Source of the DNA: Litoditis marina
Taxonomy: Eukaryota; Nematoda; Chromadorea; Rhabditida; Rhabditidae
Reading direction: 5' to 3'
Assembly (NCBI GenBank): GCA_964036275.1
Contig: OZ038434.1
Span: forward strand, 1 to 64,000
Length of the DNA stretch: 64,000 nucleotides
A model generated the notes under the pieces. It was not told the origin of the DNA. It saw nothing but the letters and a program-made list of their open reading frames with translations, and did not search any database. Below, in pieces: positions 29,009-40,115 of the stretch (positions within the stretch are counted from its first letter, which is position 1; the number at the start of each line of letters is the position of its first letter). Made by a program: the position numbers and the translations under genes.

Positions 29009-32000
29009 TCATTCTTTCCATCCAAAGGGCTTGGTCGTGAAGTCAGGGAAGAATCGCACTTTCTTCATAACTGGTCGCAACTTTTTCGATCTTCTCACCG
29101 TGTAGACATGGCCCAGAGTTTTCACAATTTCATTTTTTTCGGTCACAATTTCACGCTCAATATCAGACACTAGTCCCCGTGCTAGACGTCTAATACTATT
29201 GAAGTTCACTAGCGCACTATTCGAAAATGATTGTGAAATCCCCCTAGCTTTAACGATCTCCTTTATAGTACCATCCTCGTTGTTCTGTAGTCTGTAGCTG
29301 TAAACCTTGGGTCCAGTCGAGGCGAAATCCATAATGCGGTATCCTTCTGGTACTTCTGAGCTCCATTTACCCAGAAACTCTCCCGCCATATCCGCTAATT
29401 TATCATCGCCGTTTTCAATGACGTATATCCCACTGTCTGTATCTCCGTAACAAGCAAGAGGACCTAGTCGTTCCAACATTTTGTAGAGTTCCACACGTCC
29501 TAGCGAACAGACAATACTGGCGTAGGCAACGTTGGTGAAGGGGCGCGGTTTCTGATAGTTTTCCTTCTTTCGAGTAGAAATCATATGGGTATCACCAATC
29601 AGCTGCATATCTACCGTTTCCAGAGTAACATCATTCAATTTCTTTGATAGCTCATCACTATCGGCATGGTGAAAAGAGGTAGTGATCTTGTCATCTGTTT
29701 CAGCCATTTTCCCCCATACCGATGAAATGATGATTTTTGCGATAGCTCTTGCTTCCGGATTCTTCACCATCTTTGTTTCGTCCACCAGTATATCCTCGTG
29801 ATCGTAGAACTCTTGAACAAACGTACGTTTTTCCTGATCAGTCATGTTTTCTCTGGGCCATCCTGAAGCTTCCGTTTTGATTTTAATAAACTTCATCAGA
29901 AAGTCACGGAAGAAATCTCTTGACCACTGAGCGGGGCTTCCCCAATTGTACACCTCATACACACGAAGTACTTTGTAATTATGACGCAACGCCAATTCCA
30001 ACTCTGCCTGGTATACTGTAACGTGAAGATATCTGTCTTCCTCATCCTCATGAGGACAGTCACCGTCATGTTTGGCATAGATACACTCCCGGCAAAGACC
30101 GAAAATGAGACGACTGTCATGTTTGAATGGAATGACAGGGTGCAACAAATCACGCGGCGGGAGAATATCAATCAAGTAGAAACCATTGTAGGGAAGGGGG
30201 AGAGTAATTGGGGAGAAATCAGACGTGATAACTTCAGGCTGACCCAAAGGCATCTCATTGTTACACAGTAGATACGGGTACATCGAAACCACGTCACGAT
30301 GTTGGAGAGTGATGTTTTCAGAAGGTTTTGCCCGGGCATACAATCGGTAGTTCTGAGTCCTACCTCCACAAAACGAGTCGCGCACTCTCAAACGTTTGTA
30401 ATGCTGATTGTCTTTGAAAAACTTTCTCATTTCTCTGTTTGTCAACAATTCGGCTTCAATATCATGTTCCCATTGAATTTTCAAATTGTACCCAGCAGAG
30501 GTAATAAGATCCAGACGTTCCTGTGTTTCATGTCGAATTTGGGCCATCGTTTTCTTGTAGTACGGATGTTCAGTATCGTCCTGTGTATGTGTGATACATC
30601 CATGAATCCAACAACCGAGCACTTCATAAACAGTATTGGTAGGAGCATGAAACGCATCAAATTTAACACGTCGACCTCCTATGTGAACAACTTTCTCTCC
30701 ACCTTTCAGAGCATACTGAAGATCGATATTTTCATCATTCTCAACCCACTTGAAATAGCTTATAGCCAGTTTCGACTGGACGTCATTTGAATGGTATCCA
30801 TGTTCAGGTAATATAGCAATCTGATCAGGTTTCAAGTGTTTCTGTTTCAATATGAAGAACGAGAAAGATGCAAACGTGCACGAATGTACCAGAGGATTGA
30901 ATGATGTGTGTTCTATCGAGGTTCGAATATAACGCGAAACACCTTGATGTAGAATCCTAACATCATCCATACAGTATTCCAATAGTTCCTTGTCGAAATC
31001 AAACTCGTTCTCAATATTCTCCTCATGCCAACTTGTCAGTTCCTGGTATCCCGCCTTCTTCATATCCTTCGGATTGTAGAACTCAATAGGGGGCAGAGAC
31101 GCAGAGATTGTACCATACCGGTCTGGATGATTGTATAGGTACGGGAAGGTACCTTTTTTCATTTCAGGAAAACCGAAAGCTTTCGGCATGGCAGAGAGAG
31201 CTACTGGTACGAAAAGGAAAGAATCCTTGAAAACCAAATTGTTATGTGTGGCTTCGTCTTCACGTGTGATTTTCATCTGAATCACTTTCATACCATTTTT
31301 CAGCATATCGGGGAAAATCCCCCATTCTATCAAAGATGGTATGAGAAAGTGTAAATCAAATCTTCCACCATTGTGTGCTACGACAATCGCGTTTTCAAGA
31401 GACTTATCGTACAGTATAAAGTGTAGAAATTTCTTCACAACCGAAGAACGGGGCTCGTCAGCTCGATTCCATTTGAAATGACCTGTTCTCAGTGGACCAC
31501 AATTAACGCATTCATGATCAAGAGATGTGCCAATACAATCTTGACAGAACATTGAATATCCAATGAAATTGGTATATTGTTCACAGAAGACTGTGAGATC
31601 GTCTGATTTTTCAAGAAGAACCGTTTCCAGATCGTAAATCAAAATTTTGTACTTTTGCTGTTTCTCATACACTTTTCCTTTCTGATCATCGTTTGGTGGA
31701 ATCCAGCAACAATTATGAGTATCCACGTTCACATGGCTCGAGCAATCAGAACACCATTTCGTATTACCACAAATATGAACACCATCACGCAAATTACGTG
31801 GTTTGTAGAAAGCCAAACAATTGGGTAGAGGACAACGTTTGAACAATGTACACACGCTACTGTTCCTATGTATCACTTTGTGAGCATCGAGACATTCTTG
31901 ACGATAGAACAGTACATGACAATCATCACATTCTGTGGGGGGTATTTGTACTCCACGACAACCTGCTCTTCTACACTGTTTACACATTTTGGAACAGAAA

Positions 32001-32494
32001 TGATTATCTCGTCTACCGTAGGTCTCCGAACACAGATCACATACTTCCTTTCCAATAGTAGTCCTATTCGGTTTGAAAATATCGTAAACATCAGAGAAAA
32101 CAGCTAGGTTGATAGTTTTGTACCCCGCATCGTTGCCTTTCCACAATAATGAATACACTTTTGCTGGAGGAACTCTCGTGTATATACAGATTTTATAGTT
32201 CTGCATAGTATCCGCTACAGTTTGGTAATCGGGAAAGTCGAAATATTCCTGATTGCGGTTGAGTTGAGCGTTGTTCAAAATAGTATAAGCTTCTTCTTGC
32301 CACAATCGTTTTGACCTACGAATACTTTGCACTTTGTTTTTCAAACGCGTAAACTCAACTTGATCATTCTGTTCCTGAGCGTAATCTCTGTCGGCTATAA
32401 TCTTGGCAAGAGCTAACGACTTGGCGAAATGTAGATGATCATTATTAGGCACTGTACGCTTCAGTTTCTTCTCCGGATCGAATAGCGTCGTCAT
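29009..32494 (-). CDS. POLB: Protein-primed family B DNA polymerase (1161 aa)
   Basis: Replicates the element using a protein primer. A single uninterrupted frame from ATG. The N-terminal third has a Cys/His-rich zinc-binding region (residues 152-265). The 3'-5' exonuclease has Exo I D288-L-E290, Exo II N375...F379-D380 and Exo III Y507-x3-D511. A Vsr-like endonuclease-type insert follows (EVLGCWIHGC, 624-633), as in other Polinton polymerases. The polymerase core has motif A DVVSMYP (734-740), motif B K920-IIISSVWG (928) with Ser where many relatives have Asn, and motif C YGDTDS (1016-1021). All catalytic acids are present, so it should be active. It lacks an N-terminal domain often fused in other animals, which may correspond to the left-arm paralogues. 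Confidence 0.97.
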   Translation of the reverse strand: MTTLFDPEKKLKRTVPNNDHLHFAKSLALAKIIADRDYAQEQNDQVEFTRLKNKVQSIRRSKRLWQEEAYTILNNAQLNRNQEYFDFPDYQTVADTMQNYKICIYTRVPPAKVYSLLWKGNDAGYKTINLAVFSDVYDIFKPNRTTIGKEVCDLCSETYGRRDNHFCSKMCKQCRRAGCRGVQIPPTECDDCHVLFYRQECLDAHKVIHRNSSVCTLFKRCPLPNCLAFYKPRNLRDGVHICGNTKWCSDCSSHVNVDTHNCCWIPPNDDQKGKVYEKQQKYKILIYDLETVLLEKSDDLTVFCEQYTNFIGYSMFCQDCIGTSLDHECVNCGPLRTGHFKWNRADEPRSSVVKKFLHFILYDKSLENAIVVAHNGGRFDLHFLIPSLIEWGIFPDMLKNGMKVIQMKITREDEATHNNLVFKDSFLFVPVALSAMPKAFGFPEMKKGTFPYLYNHPDRYGTISASLPPIEFYNPKDMKKAGYQELTSWHEENIENEFDFDKELLEYCMDDVRILHQGVSRYIRTSIEHTSFNPLVHSCTFASFSFFILKQKHLKPDQIAILPEHGYHSNDVQSKLAISYFKWVENDENIDLQYALKGGEKVVHIGGRRVKFDAFHAPTNTVYEVLGCWIHGCITHTQDDTEHPYYKKTMAQIRHETQERLDLITSAGYNLKIQWEHDIEAELLTNREMRKFFKDNQHYKRLRVRDSFCGGRTQNYRLYARAKPSENITLQHRDVVSMYPYLLCNNEMPLGQPEVITSDFSPITLPLPYNGFYLIDILPPRDLLHPVIPFKHDSRLIFGLCRECIYAKHDGDCPHEDEEDRYLHVTVYQAELELALRHNYKVLRVYEVYNWGSPAQWSRDFFRDFLMKFIKIKTEASGWPRENMTDQEKRTFVQEFYDHEDILVDETKMVKNPEARAIAKIIISSVWGKMAETDDKITTSFHHADSDELSKKLNDVTLETVDMQLIGDTHMISTRKKENYQKPRPFTNVAYASIVCSLGRVELYKMLERLGPLACYGDTDSGIYVIENGDDKLADMAGEFLGKWSSEVPEGYRIMDFASTGPKVYSYRLQNNEDGTIKEIVKARGISQSFSNSALVNFNSIRRLARGLVSDIEREIVTEKNEIVKTLGHVYTVRRSKKLRPVMKKVRFFPDFTTKPFGWKE

Positions 32495-32535
32495 TCAGTT
32501 AGCTAGTGGTAGGTATGCTTTCGAATATGTAACCA

Positions 32536-32556
32536 CCCCCCCCCCCCCCCCCCCCT
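32536..32556. repeat. Poly(C) tract, 21 bp
   Basis: Twenty-one consecutive C about 40 bp upstream of the PolB ATG, giving a G run on the PolB sense strand that could form a G-quadruplex in the promoter or leader. Confidence 0.9.
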
Positions 32557-32794
32557 AGATGATAAGCTAACTATCTGAACGCTCTTACATTTACATAGTC
32601 TCTCATTATCCGGCTGGTGTCAAAAGGCTGTAGACAACCGCACAGTGTAATACTTATTTTCGAAATTAGTGTGGACCACGTAATCGATTGTATAACTTTC
32701 TGATCACTCTCTCTCTCACACGCTATCTCGCTACCCGTCTGTTATGTCTAAAGGGTAGTGAGGTCAATATGTTGTAACATTCACTATCGCAAAC

Positions 32795-33124
32795 ATGAGC
32801 TTCGAAAGAGGTTTGGTCGAATTAGACTGGGACAATATAAGTTTTTCGAGCGATTCGTCAGTTGACAGTATGGACTATATTCCCGAAGATTTCGTAGAGG
32901 ACATGGATGGTTACGAAGAGTATATCAAAAATACTCATGAAGAAATGTTACCGGAAGTGAAAGAGTTTCTCGAGTTTTTCCAACAGAAACCCGATTTCGG
33001 AAAACACAATCCTAATAACCTAGACCTGGAGGGACTTATCATTGAAGAAGAACCAGAGTTCGATCCTGTGGAGTACGGTATGACAGAAAACACGGATACG
33101 GATTTTCGAAATGCTACTAGGTAG
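32795..33124 (+). CDS. Polinton right-arm acidic protein (109 aa)
   Basis: First ATG of the frame, stop 37 bp before the right terminal repeat. Strongly acidic throughout (IPEDFVEDMDGYEEY, LIIEEEPEFDPVEYG), with a Ser-rich patch (SFSSDSSVDS), and no membrane segment. It is divergent from PolB with a 300-bp shared upstream region. Family not recognised; a DNA mimic or a regulator is possible but unsupported. Confidence 0.5.
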   Translation: MSFERGLVELDWDNISFSSDSSVDSMDYIPEDFVEDMDGYEEYIKNTHEEMLPEVKEFLEFFQQKPDFGKHNPNNLDLEGLIIEEEPEFDPVEYGMTENTDTDFRNATR

Positions 33125-33161
33125 TTTTTCAATATATTATCTTATGACAGCTCTAATGAAT

Positions 33162-33587
33162 CTTTTTACGAAAACACTGTTTTGTTTCAACTTTTGTAGT
33201 TTGCTCTTTTGTAGTTTAAACTTTTGAACTTTCGAAATTCGAAATTCTGTCTGGACCATGTGAAAGATCATGATCTCCTGATTGAAATGATACCCATATC
33301 AATTATAGTTTTTGAAATTTTCTCATGTGTGCGGGATTCTGAAGATCGGATTTCGAAATTTTGAAAAGTGAAAAATTTGGTGGAGGGGGCGGAGCCTATC
33401 AGAAATGAAAAAGTGAAAAATTTGGTGGAGGGGGCGGAGCCTATCAGAAATGAAAAAGTGAAAAAATCGGGGGAAGTGAAAAAATCGGTGGCGGTGGGCG
33501 GAGCCTAGAAACAGTTGTGAAAAGTGAAAAAATCGGGGGAAGTTGAAAAAATCGGGGGAAGTGAAAAAATCGGGGGAGTACACTACT
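33162..33587 (-). repeat. Polinton right terminal inverted repeat (426 bp)
   Basis: Complement of 16556-16959, ending GGGGAGTACACTACT at the element boundary. It carries one extra 18-bp CGATTTTTTCACTTCCCC-type unit relative to the left copy and otherwise shows very few differences, supporting recent insertion. Confidence 0.95.
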
Positions 33588-33593
33588 ATCATC
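33588..33593. repeat. Right target-site duplication ATCATC
   Basis: Matches 16550-16555 exactly. Confidence 0.9.
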
Positions 33594-35293
33594 AAGAGCA
33601 AGACATCGGGATATTGCCGTATATGGGCTCCTATGCACGCGCCACAGAATTGAAATGTTTTTCTCAGATGAAATTCATTAAGTCTTTCTCGTTATTGGGA
33701 ACCTGAAATTCAAGTTTCGACAAACAATTCGAAGTTGTAGTTGGATTGACCGCGCTACATAGGTAGTTGGACTTCCCTGACAGAACAGAGAGAAAATTTT
33801 CACTGAAATTTCTGAGAGAAAGTAGGGGGAAAATCGGGGTAGATCAGGGATAATTCAGGGTGATTTCCCGGTAATTTCCCAGCACTTACTTTGACATTTT
33901 TAGTAGGGAAATACCGGAGGTATTTCAGGGATATGTACGGGATATTATAGAGCAATCATTCGCAGGGATGTGGCGGGGAGAAAACAGAGATATCGCGCGC
34001 GGCGCACCAGAGTAGCTGGCTCGATCAGCTGTTCTGCACACATTAGAGCCAACCCGTACTAGATACGGCGCACCGCCAGACGTGGCTGGCCGCCGTTTGT
34101 CGTTTCACTCTGAGTTTGAAATCGTATCATATATGATTTATAATGGAAGAGTACTTAATTATTAACTGCAGGGTTAATAAATTAAAGTAAAAATTTACAA
34201 AATGTTTTTGTTGTTTTTTTAGATGATGAAAAAATGTTTATTTTCTAAAATATTCGTTTATATTATGTTCTGAAGCAACCCGTAATTTCTTTCTTCCATC
34301 ACTGAGATTTCTCTGATTTCCCCCAGAAATCCCTCTGTTTTGTCCCTGTCTTAGCAGGGGCCAGACCGCGGTTCGGCCCCTGCTAAAACAGGGGTGGTTT
34401 CGGGGTGAAACAGAGAAATGTCAGGGGTGAACAGAATCCAGTGTATCAATGACTTTCACTATCAGTTCAAAACAAACAAGTTGTCAATGTGACAATTTCG
34501 TAGTGGAAATTGGTAGTTGACAGAAAATGAAGAGGACTTTTTCTTTTTTCTAAATGACCAGAATAAATGAATGGAGCTCACTGAATACATTCTGATGTAT
34601 GGGCAGTTCGATTTCACTTGTTCGAAAAATTGAGCGTATGGCGATCAAACTACAACGTCATAGGTAGTTTGCGCCCCCAGCGAAATCTGGGAAAAAAATT
34701 GCCATGTATTTTCTGCGATAAATTGGAGAAAAAGTCGGGTTATAACCGCAATATTTCCGGGCAATTACTCGGGAAAATCCCGGAAATAAGTGTCTTGGAG
34801 AAAACGAGAAAAATTCTGAGAAAAATTAGAGAAAATCTTCGGAAATTTTTTTCCGGGTCAGAGTGAGGACAAAACCGAGAAATTTCCCAGACAAGGTTTT
34901 CGCAGCGGCAATCGCGTAACCCGTACTAGATACGGCGCGGCCAGGGGTGCCCTGATTTGATATTTTGGAAATTATCAGCTCAACATCGAAGTCTGAAGAT
35001 GGACAAGAAGGATACAATGAAGTTCATTTCATGAAGTTTTTACTTTAATGAAATATGCACTTCTATTCTATTCACTATTTATTGATATTTTGAAAAATAT
35101 TTTTTTTCATAGTATTTTTGGGATATACTTTTACCAAGAAAAAAAATCCTATAATCTAGAATGGTAAAAGAAATTGAAAATTTTGCGGTTTCAAACTGCG
35201 GGAAATTTCTGGGGTTTTTCTTTGCTTTCTCCAGGTTATCTCCCGGAAATTTCCCGACTTTTGCTGGAAATTTTCCCAATTCCAGCCGAGCGC
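33594..35293. repeat. Mosaic of TTCCCTGA-ended repeats
   Basis: Sequence after about 33770 is rich in CAGGGAAAT, TTTCCCTGA and TTTCCCGG motifs in both orientations. It includes two copies of AACCCGTACTAGATACGGCGC-type sequence (34049, 34920) and a palindromic core at 34350-34387 built around CCGCGG. It appears to be nested, decayed non-autonomous elements. No gene seen. Confidence 0.5.
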
Positions 35294-36998
35294 ACATAGG
35301 AATTTCGTGACCAGGGTTAAATCCGCAGTTAACCCGTAGTAAGGCGAACCCGTGGTAGATCCGCAGTAAACGTGCAGTAAACGTGCAGTAAACCCGCAGT
35401 AGATTCATAGTAAACTATTCAAAAGTGCGTGCTTCGTGTGGAAATGCAATATTATCACTCAAAAACTGAAGGGATGAACGTATCGGAGATTATACAAATC
35501 AGTTTCGAGAAAATGAGCAGATAATTTTTTCAAGTCTGACAGTCCAACTTTTTTTCGATCGTTATGATGAGTTCCTGACAACTGCATTTCTACAATATGA
35601 GTATTCAATCGTTTAAAATGGAACGAATTGACGTTTTACTTAGCAAATCATGATGGAAAACCATATAATGGAAATTTACGAGAAGAACTTTCATAGTTAT
35701 GGCTCATAACTTCAATTTCTTTGCCAAATCATGATTGACCAAAAATTTGTTCCGATATCCTGATGTACAACTAATATTCATGCATATTGGAAAATTGAAT
35801 GCATTTTCACCCTTAAAAAACGAATTTTGAAAAAAATGTTTTCCGCCCTTACTTAAGTACGGACTTCTCCATCACTAGTCGTTGAGGTTTGAGTTGATTT
35901 CGGTTTAATTACCCAAGTTTGAGGTACTTTTCGAGAACAGAAAGGTATTCTATTTTCCTTTGACGTTGATAGGGAGCATGGAGCGCTCCTATTGCGTTAA
36001 ATAAAACTATTTTTTGAAAAAGTATTATTTTACATTATCACTGAATTCCGATTATCCCTGAAATCTCTCTGATTGCACCCCATTTGCCCCCTACTTTGCC
36101 CCTGTCCATATCCGGATATGGACAGAGGCGAAACAGGGGGCAAATAAGGTGCAATCAGGGAAAAAGTGGGGAAATTTCCGAGAAAAGACAGGGAAATTTC
36201 AGAGAAAAATTAAGCAATTTTTTTTTCCACATTCAGAAATATTTCTTACTTTGATACTGTTTACGGTGAATTGTTAACATTAAGTGAGAATGAACATCTC
36301 CGAAAATTCCTAACTGATGCTCCTCAGATTAGACAAGAATCTATTTTCCTTGCTCATTCTTTTATAGAAAACAAAGTGTTTTCAAAAAGAAATAGCCAAG
36401 ATAAAGTCTTTCCTCCAACATCTAATCAAAGTTAAACTTTTTTCGAATGTTTGAAAGGGCTTTCAACAGAAGCGAAACGAATTAAAATGGACGAATTTCG
36501 CACAGACGCACCCCTGGCTGCGCCGTATCTAGTACGGGTTTCTCAAAAGTGCGGCAGAACACAGTTTTGACCGGTATCTTCAACGAAATGACACCAAAAC
36601 TTTATAATGTGTAGGTATAAGGTTCTGCTAATAGATTATAGTAAAAAAAGTGGTAAATCAACATTTTTCAATATCTCTGACACTTCCCTGACATTTCCCT
36701 GATTTCACCCCATCTTCTCCCTGGTTTACCCCTGACTTACCCCCCTTTTACCCCATAAAAAGCAGAGAAATTTTTCCCCCCTGATGCTCCCTGACAGATC
36801 AGGGAACGTCAACTTACTATGATTTGTGGTAGATTTGAATATCAATTAGTTTACTGCGCAGTTACTGCGGGTTCACTGCAGATTTACTGCCGATTTACCC
36901 CTGGTAGTACCGCGGTACTACCAGCGGTAAATCTGCAGTCAAACCGGGGTAGAACTGCAGTAACTTTGCTGTCAATTAGCGGTTTTTATTTCCCTGTG
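35294..36998. mobile_element. Non-autonomous repeat, copy A, split by an insertion
   Basis: 35294-36038 and 36822-36998 match 42049-42967 almost base for base. The left end has GCAGTAAACGTGCAGTAAAC and the right end has TTTACTGC / GTTTACTGC motifs in opposite sense. A 24-bp perfect palindrome centred on CCGCGG lies at 36901-36924. The extra 36039-36821 segment is a separate element. Confidence 0.75.
36039..36821. mobile_element. 783-bp insertion nested in copy A
   Basis: Absent from copy B, where the flanks are contiguous (TTACATTATTTGTGG), so this is a direct empty-site comparison. Its right end (complement CATAGTAAGTTGACGTTCCCTGA) resembles the start of the repeat near 33757. It carries a central palindrome around TATCCGGATA (about 36112) and a reversed GCGCCGTATCTAGTACGGGTT block. 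Confidence 0.6.
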
Positions 36999-37308
36999 GC
37001 ATTTCGCGAAATGCGCCCGGCTAGAATTGGGATGGATCCGGGAAATTTCCGCGAAGGTTGGCGCCCAGTGGTGGACCTGGTCATCGGTTAATTTTTGCCT
37101 CATGGAATCCTGTACGAATCACCATACCGAATGTGGTAGTAGAAGAAAGACATGTCGTTTTACACTGCATAAATTGAAATATACAGTGTGCTAATGTCCT
37201 CAAAGTGTCTCCATATGCAGCGCGAGCTAGAATTGACCTGAAGATTCAGATTACGATAGTTTTGCACTTTAAATAAACCTTTCACGGGGAGATTTTTTTG
37301 TACCTAAG

Positions 37309-37344
37309 TTGGTCGATTCGGTGCAATTCCACCGAATCGACCAA
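37309..37344. repeat. Perfect 15-bp hairpin
   Basis: TTGGTCGATTCGGTG and CACCGAATCGACCAA flank a 6-base loop. It is not followed by a T run; function unknown. Confidence 0.7.
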
Positions 37345-37689
37345 TTATGGAGTGTGATACTTCCTACCCGTGTTTTTGATATAATTTGTCACAATGCGCG
37401 TAGTTTGATCCTCTATGAAGCTGCAGATTCTGCGTGCACCGATTGAAATAGGACGTTGCGTCAAAAATCTCAAAAAGTGACGGTATGTCACCGAACTACG
37501 CAAGTACACGGCTCAACAAGTTCAAAAAATTATTGAAATTCCTTAAAATTCCCCATTTAAATGAAAACTTCATTTTATTCTTCAGGCTATTCTATTTTTA
37601 TTGCTCCTTCCACATGTGTGAATTTTGGGTATGTTGTACAATTGCCCACCCCCCCCCCCCCCCCTCGAGCCAAACTAGGTTGAAATCCT

Positions 37690-38861
37690 GGGACCTACTA
37701 ATTACCGCACCTACCGCACCGCTGAAATACCGCACCGCGATTTGAAAATACCGCACCGTACCGCACCAGCGCCAATTTGCGTATTTTTTCAAAAATTCCA
37801 AAGTCTCCAATTTTGCAAGCAAAATAGTTCCTAAAGCAGAAATCCTAATCTTTCATCACTTGAAAACAAACATAGTGATCTCGAGAAAACGTTCTCTCAA
37901 ACTTTCTCACTAGAAGACCATACGCTTATACGCTTTACGTATTGCATTTTCGTAAGCTGCTCATCATTTTAAAAGAAAAGTACTGAGGAGTACCCATGAT
38001 GATGGCTTTTTCTCCAGTACTTAAAACTATGTCATGAACCTCAGATATACCGTAAAACTAATGAACGCCGGCCTCACCTGACTCAAGTGTGCTTTTTATT
38101 TCTAGTTTCTAGAACCGTTTTTCACAGCCGTTTTTGTAACGCTTCCATCAGTACAATTATATATTATATGTGAATAATACGAGAGAGGATGGAACGTATA
38201 CGTGACCTCGCATTTAGTATTTTAACGGTGATTGATTCTAAACGGGAAAATATGTTTTCTTCTATCTGTGTTCATGAGAGCTGGATCTCTGCATCGACAG
38301 ACAGTTAGCTCCTAACAAAGTCCTAGCTGCTACGACAACAGTTTTGAGAGATCCGAACTGGCTAACTCTGTAATGATCAACTACTTTGCTGTTGGTCCGA
38401 CATATTAAATACCGGGCTTGCTTTTTGTTGTTTCAAGAATACCCAAATTATCGTTATTATCGATGAACCTTTTTGGAAACAGTCGGAAAATATCTTAGAT
38501 GCATGCTTCGACAAATATAGTGACCAATTTGCTTTTAGAAGAGCTGAAAGGATCTCTAGACAAATGAACTGACTGAAAACTATTTTTCGAAACACAATTC
38601 AGAATATTTCCACTATTGCTGCAGAAAAAGGAAATAAACTAATTGTGTTCGGTCATTAAACATCATGTTCAGACTTGCTGTATCTAAAGTGATGAAAAGG
38701 ATAGGATTTCTGCTTTAGAAACTATTTTAATTGCAAAATTACAGATTTTGTATTTTTGAAAAAAAATACGCAAATTTGCGCTGGTGCGGTACGGTGCGGT
38801 ATTTTCAAATCGCGGTGCGGTATTTCACCCGGTGCGGTAGGTGCGGTAATTAGTAGGTCCC
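37690..38861. mobile_element. 1172-bp element, 9-bp target duplication (MULE-like)
   Basis: Starts GGGACCTACTAATTACCGC and ends with its complement. The inverted ends extend about 180 bp, with GGTGCGGTA motifs. Both sides carry TGAAATCCT (37681-37689 and 38862-38870). A 9-bp duplication with long inverted ends is characteristic of Mutator-like elements. No intact transposase; non-autonomous. Confidence 0.8.
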
Positions 38862-39226
38862 TGAAATCCTACCCGTAGTAGCACAATCACCCCCCACCGG
38901 CTCTCACAGGGGGATATTGTACAACGTCCTTCTTTTTTGCAGGTTCGGATTGAGTGGGGGGGGGGGGTGATCTACTAATATAAAACCGTTGCTTGGTGTG
39001 TATGAGGGAAATTGTCCTTTTGGTCGAGAAGTCGGAAAATGGTGCACTTTTTAGTTGGAGAAGAAAAAGGACGTGAAGAGACGTGTAGTTTCCTGCTTTT
39101 CATTTTCAAGCCCACTGGGATTGGCTGTTGCTGAGATTTGAATTTGCGAAAAGAAATTGATGTTCAGTTGACTAGACGCGCTTCATGTAAAAACACGTGG
39201 CGTGAAAATGCTCTATTATTAAAATC

Positions 39227-40102
39227 CTGCGCTCTATGTTAAGGATAACTTCCGCGCTCTATTAAGGAGAACTTCCGCGCTCTATGCTAAGAAGAACTCC
39301 TGTTCTCTATGCTAAGGATAACTTCCGCGCTCTATGCTAAGGATAACTTCCGCGCTCTATGTTAAGGATAACTTCCGCGCTCTATTAAGGAGAACTTCCG
39401 CGTTCTATGCTAAGAAGAACTCCTGTTCTCTATGCTAAGGATAACTTCCGCGCTCTATGCTAAGGATAACTTCCGCGCTCTATGTTAAGGATAACTTCCG
39501 CGCTCTATTAAGGAGAACTTCCGCGCTCCATGTTAAGGAGAACTTTCGCGCTCTATTAAGGAGAACTTCCGCGCTCTATGCTAAGGATAACTTCCGCGCT
39601 CTATGCTAAGGATAACTTCCGCGCTCTATGTTAAGGATAACTTCCGCGCTCTATTAAGGAGAACTTCCGCGCTCCATGCTAATGATAACTTCCGCGCTCT
39701 ATTAAGGAGAACTACCGCGCTCTATGCTAAGGAGAACTTCCGCGCTCTATGCTAAGAAGAACTCCCGTGCTCTATGCTGAGGAGAACCTCCACGCTCTAT
39801 GCTAAGGAAAACTTCCGCGCTCTATTAAGGAGAACTTCCGCACTCCATGTTAAGGAGAACTTTCGCGCTCTATTAAAGAGAACTTCTGCGCTCTACGCTA
39901 AGGAGAACTTCCGCGCTCTATGCTAAGAAGAACTCCCGCGCTCTATGCTAAGAAGAACTCCCGCGCTCTATGCTAAGAAGAACTCCCGCGCTCTATGCTA
40001 AGGATAACTTCCGCGCTCTATGTTAAGGATAACTTCCGCGCTCTATTAAGGAGAACTTCCGCGCTCTATGCTAAGGAGAATTTCCGCGCTCTATGCTAAG
40101 AA
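39227..40102. repeat. 23/25-bp minisatellite, ~37 units
   Basis: Alternating units GCGCTCTATGCTAAGGATAACTTCC-type (25 bp) and GCGCTCTATTAAGGAGAACTTCC-type (23 bp). Blocks of five to six units recur as higher-order repeats (for example 39227-39330 against 39345-39450). Confidence 0.95.
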
Positions 40103-40115
40103 GAGGTTTTTGAGA

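Larger units (their letters stand above)
16556..33587. mobile_element. Complete Polinton/Maverick element, 17.03 kb
   Basis: The ends are inverted repeats starting AGTAGTGTACTCCCCC, flanked by a perfect 6-bp duplication. Inside are protein-primed PolB, chromodomain integrase, FtsK/HerA-type ATPase, double- and single-jelly-roll capsid proteins and an adenain-like protease homologue, which is the defining Polinton gene set. Gene order from the left: four small plus-strand genes and an EGF-like membrane protein; integrase, two small proteins and ATPase on minus; minor capsid on plus; major capsid and small virion protein on minus; protease and RING protein on plus; PolB on minus; acidic protein on plus. 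All large frames are intact, so insertion is probably recent. No long glycoprotein-sized frame resembling the herpesvirus gB-like fusogen reported from some nematode Mavericks is present. Confidence 0.97.

Noticed and set aside
38377..38595. 72-codon minus-strand frame within the 9-bp-duplication element as a transposase remnant
   Set aside because: No DDE or zinc motif; too short to assign.
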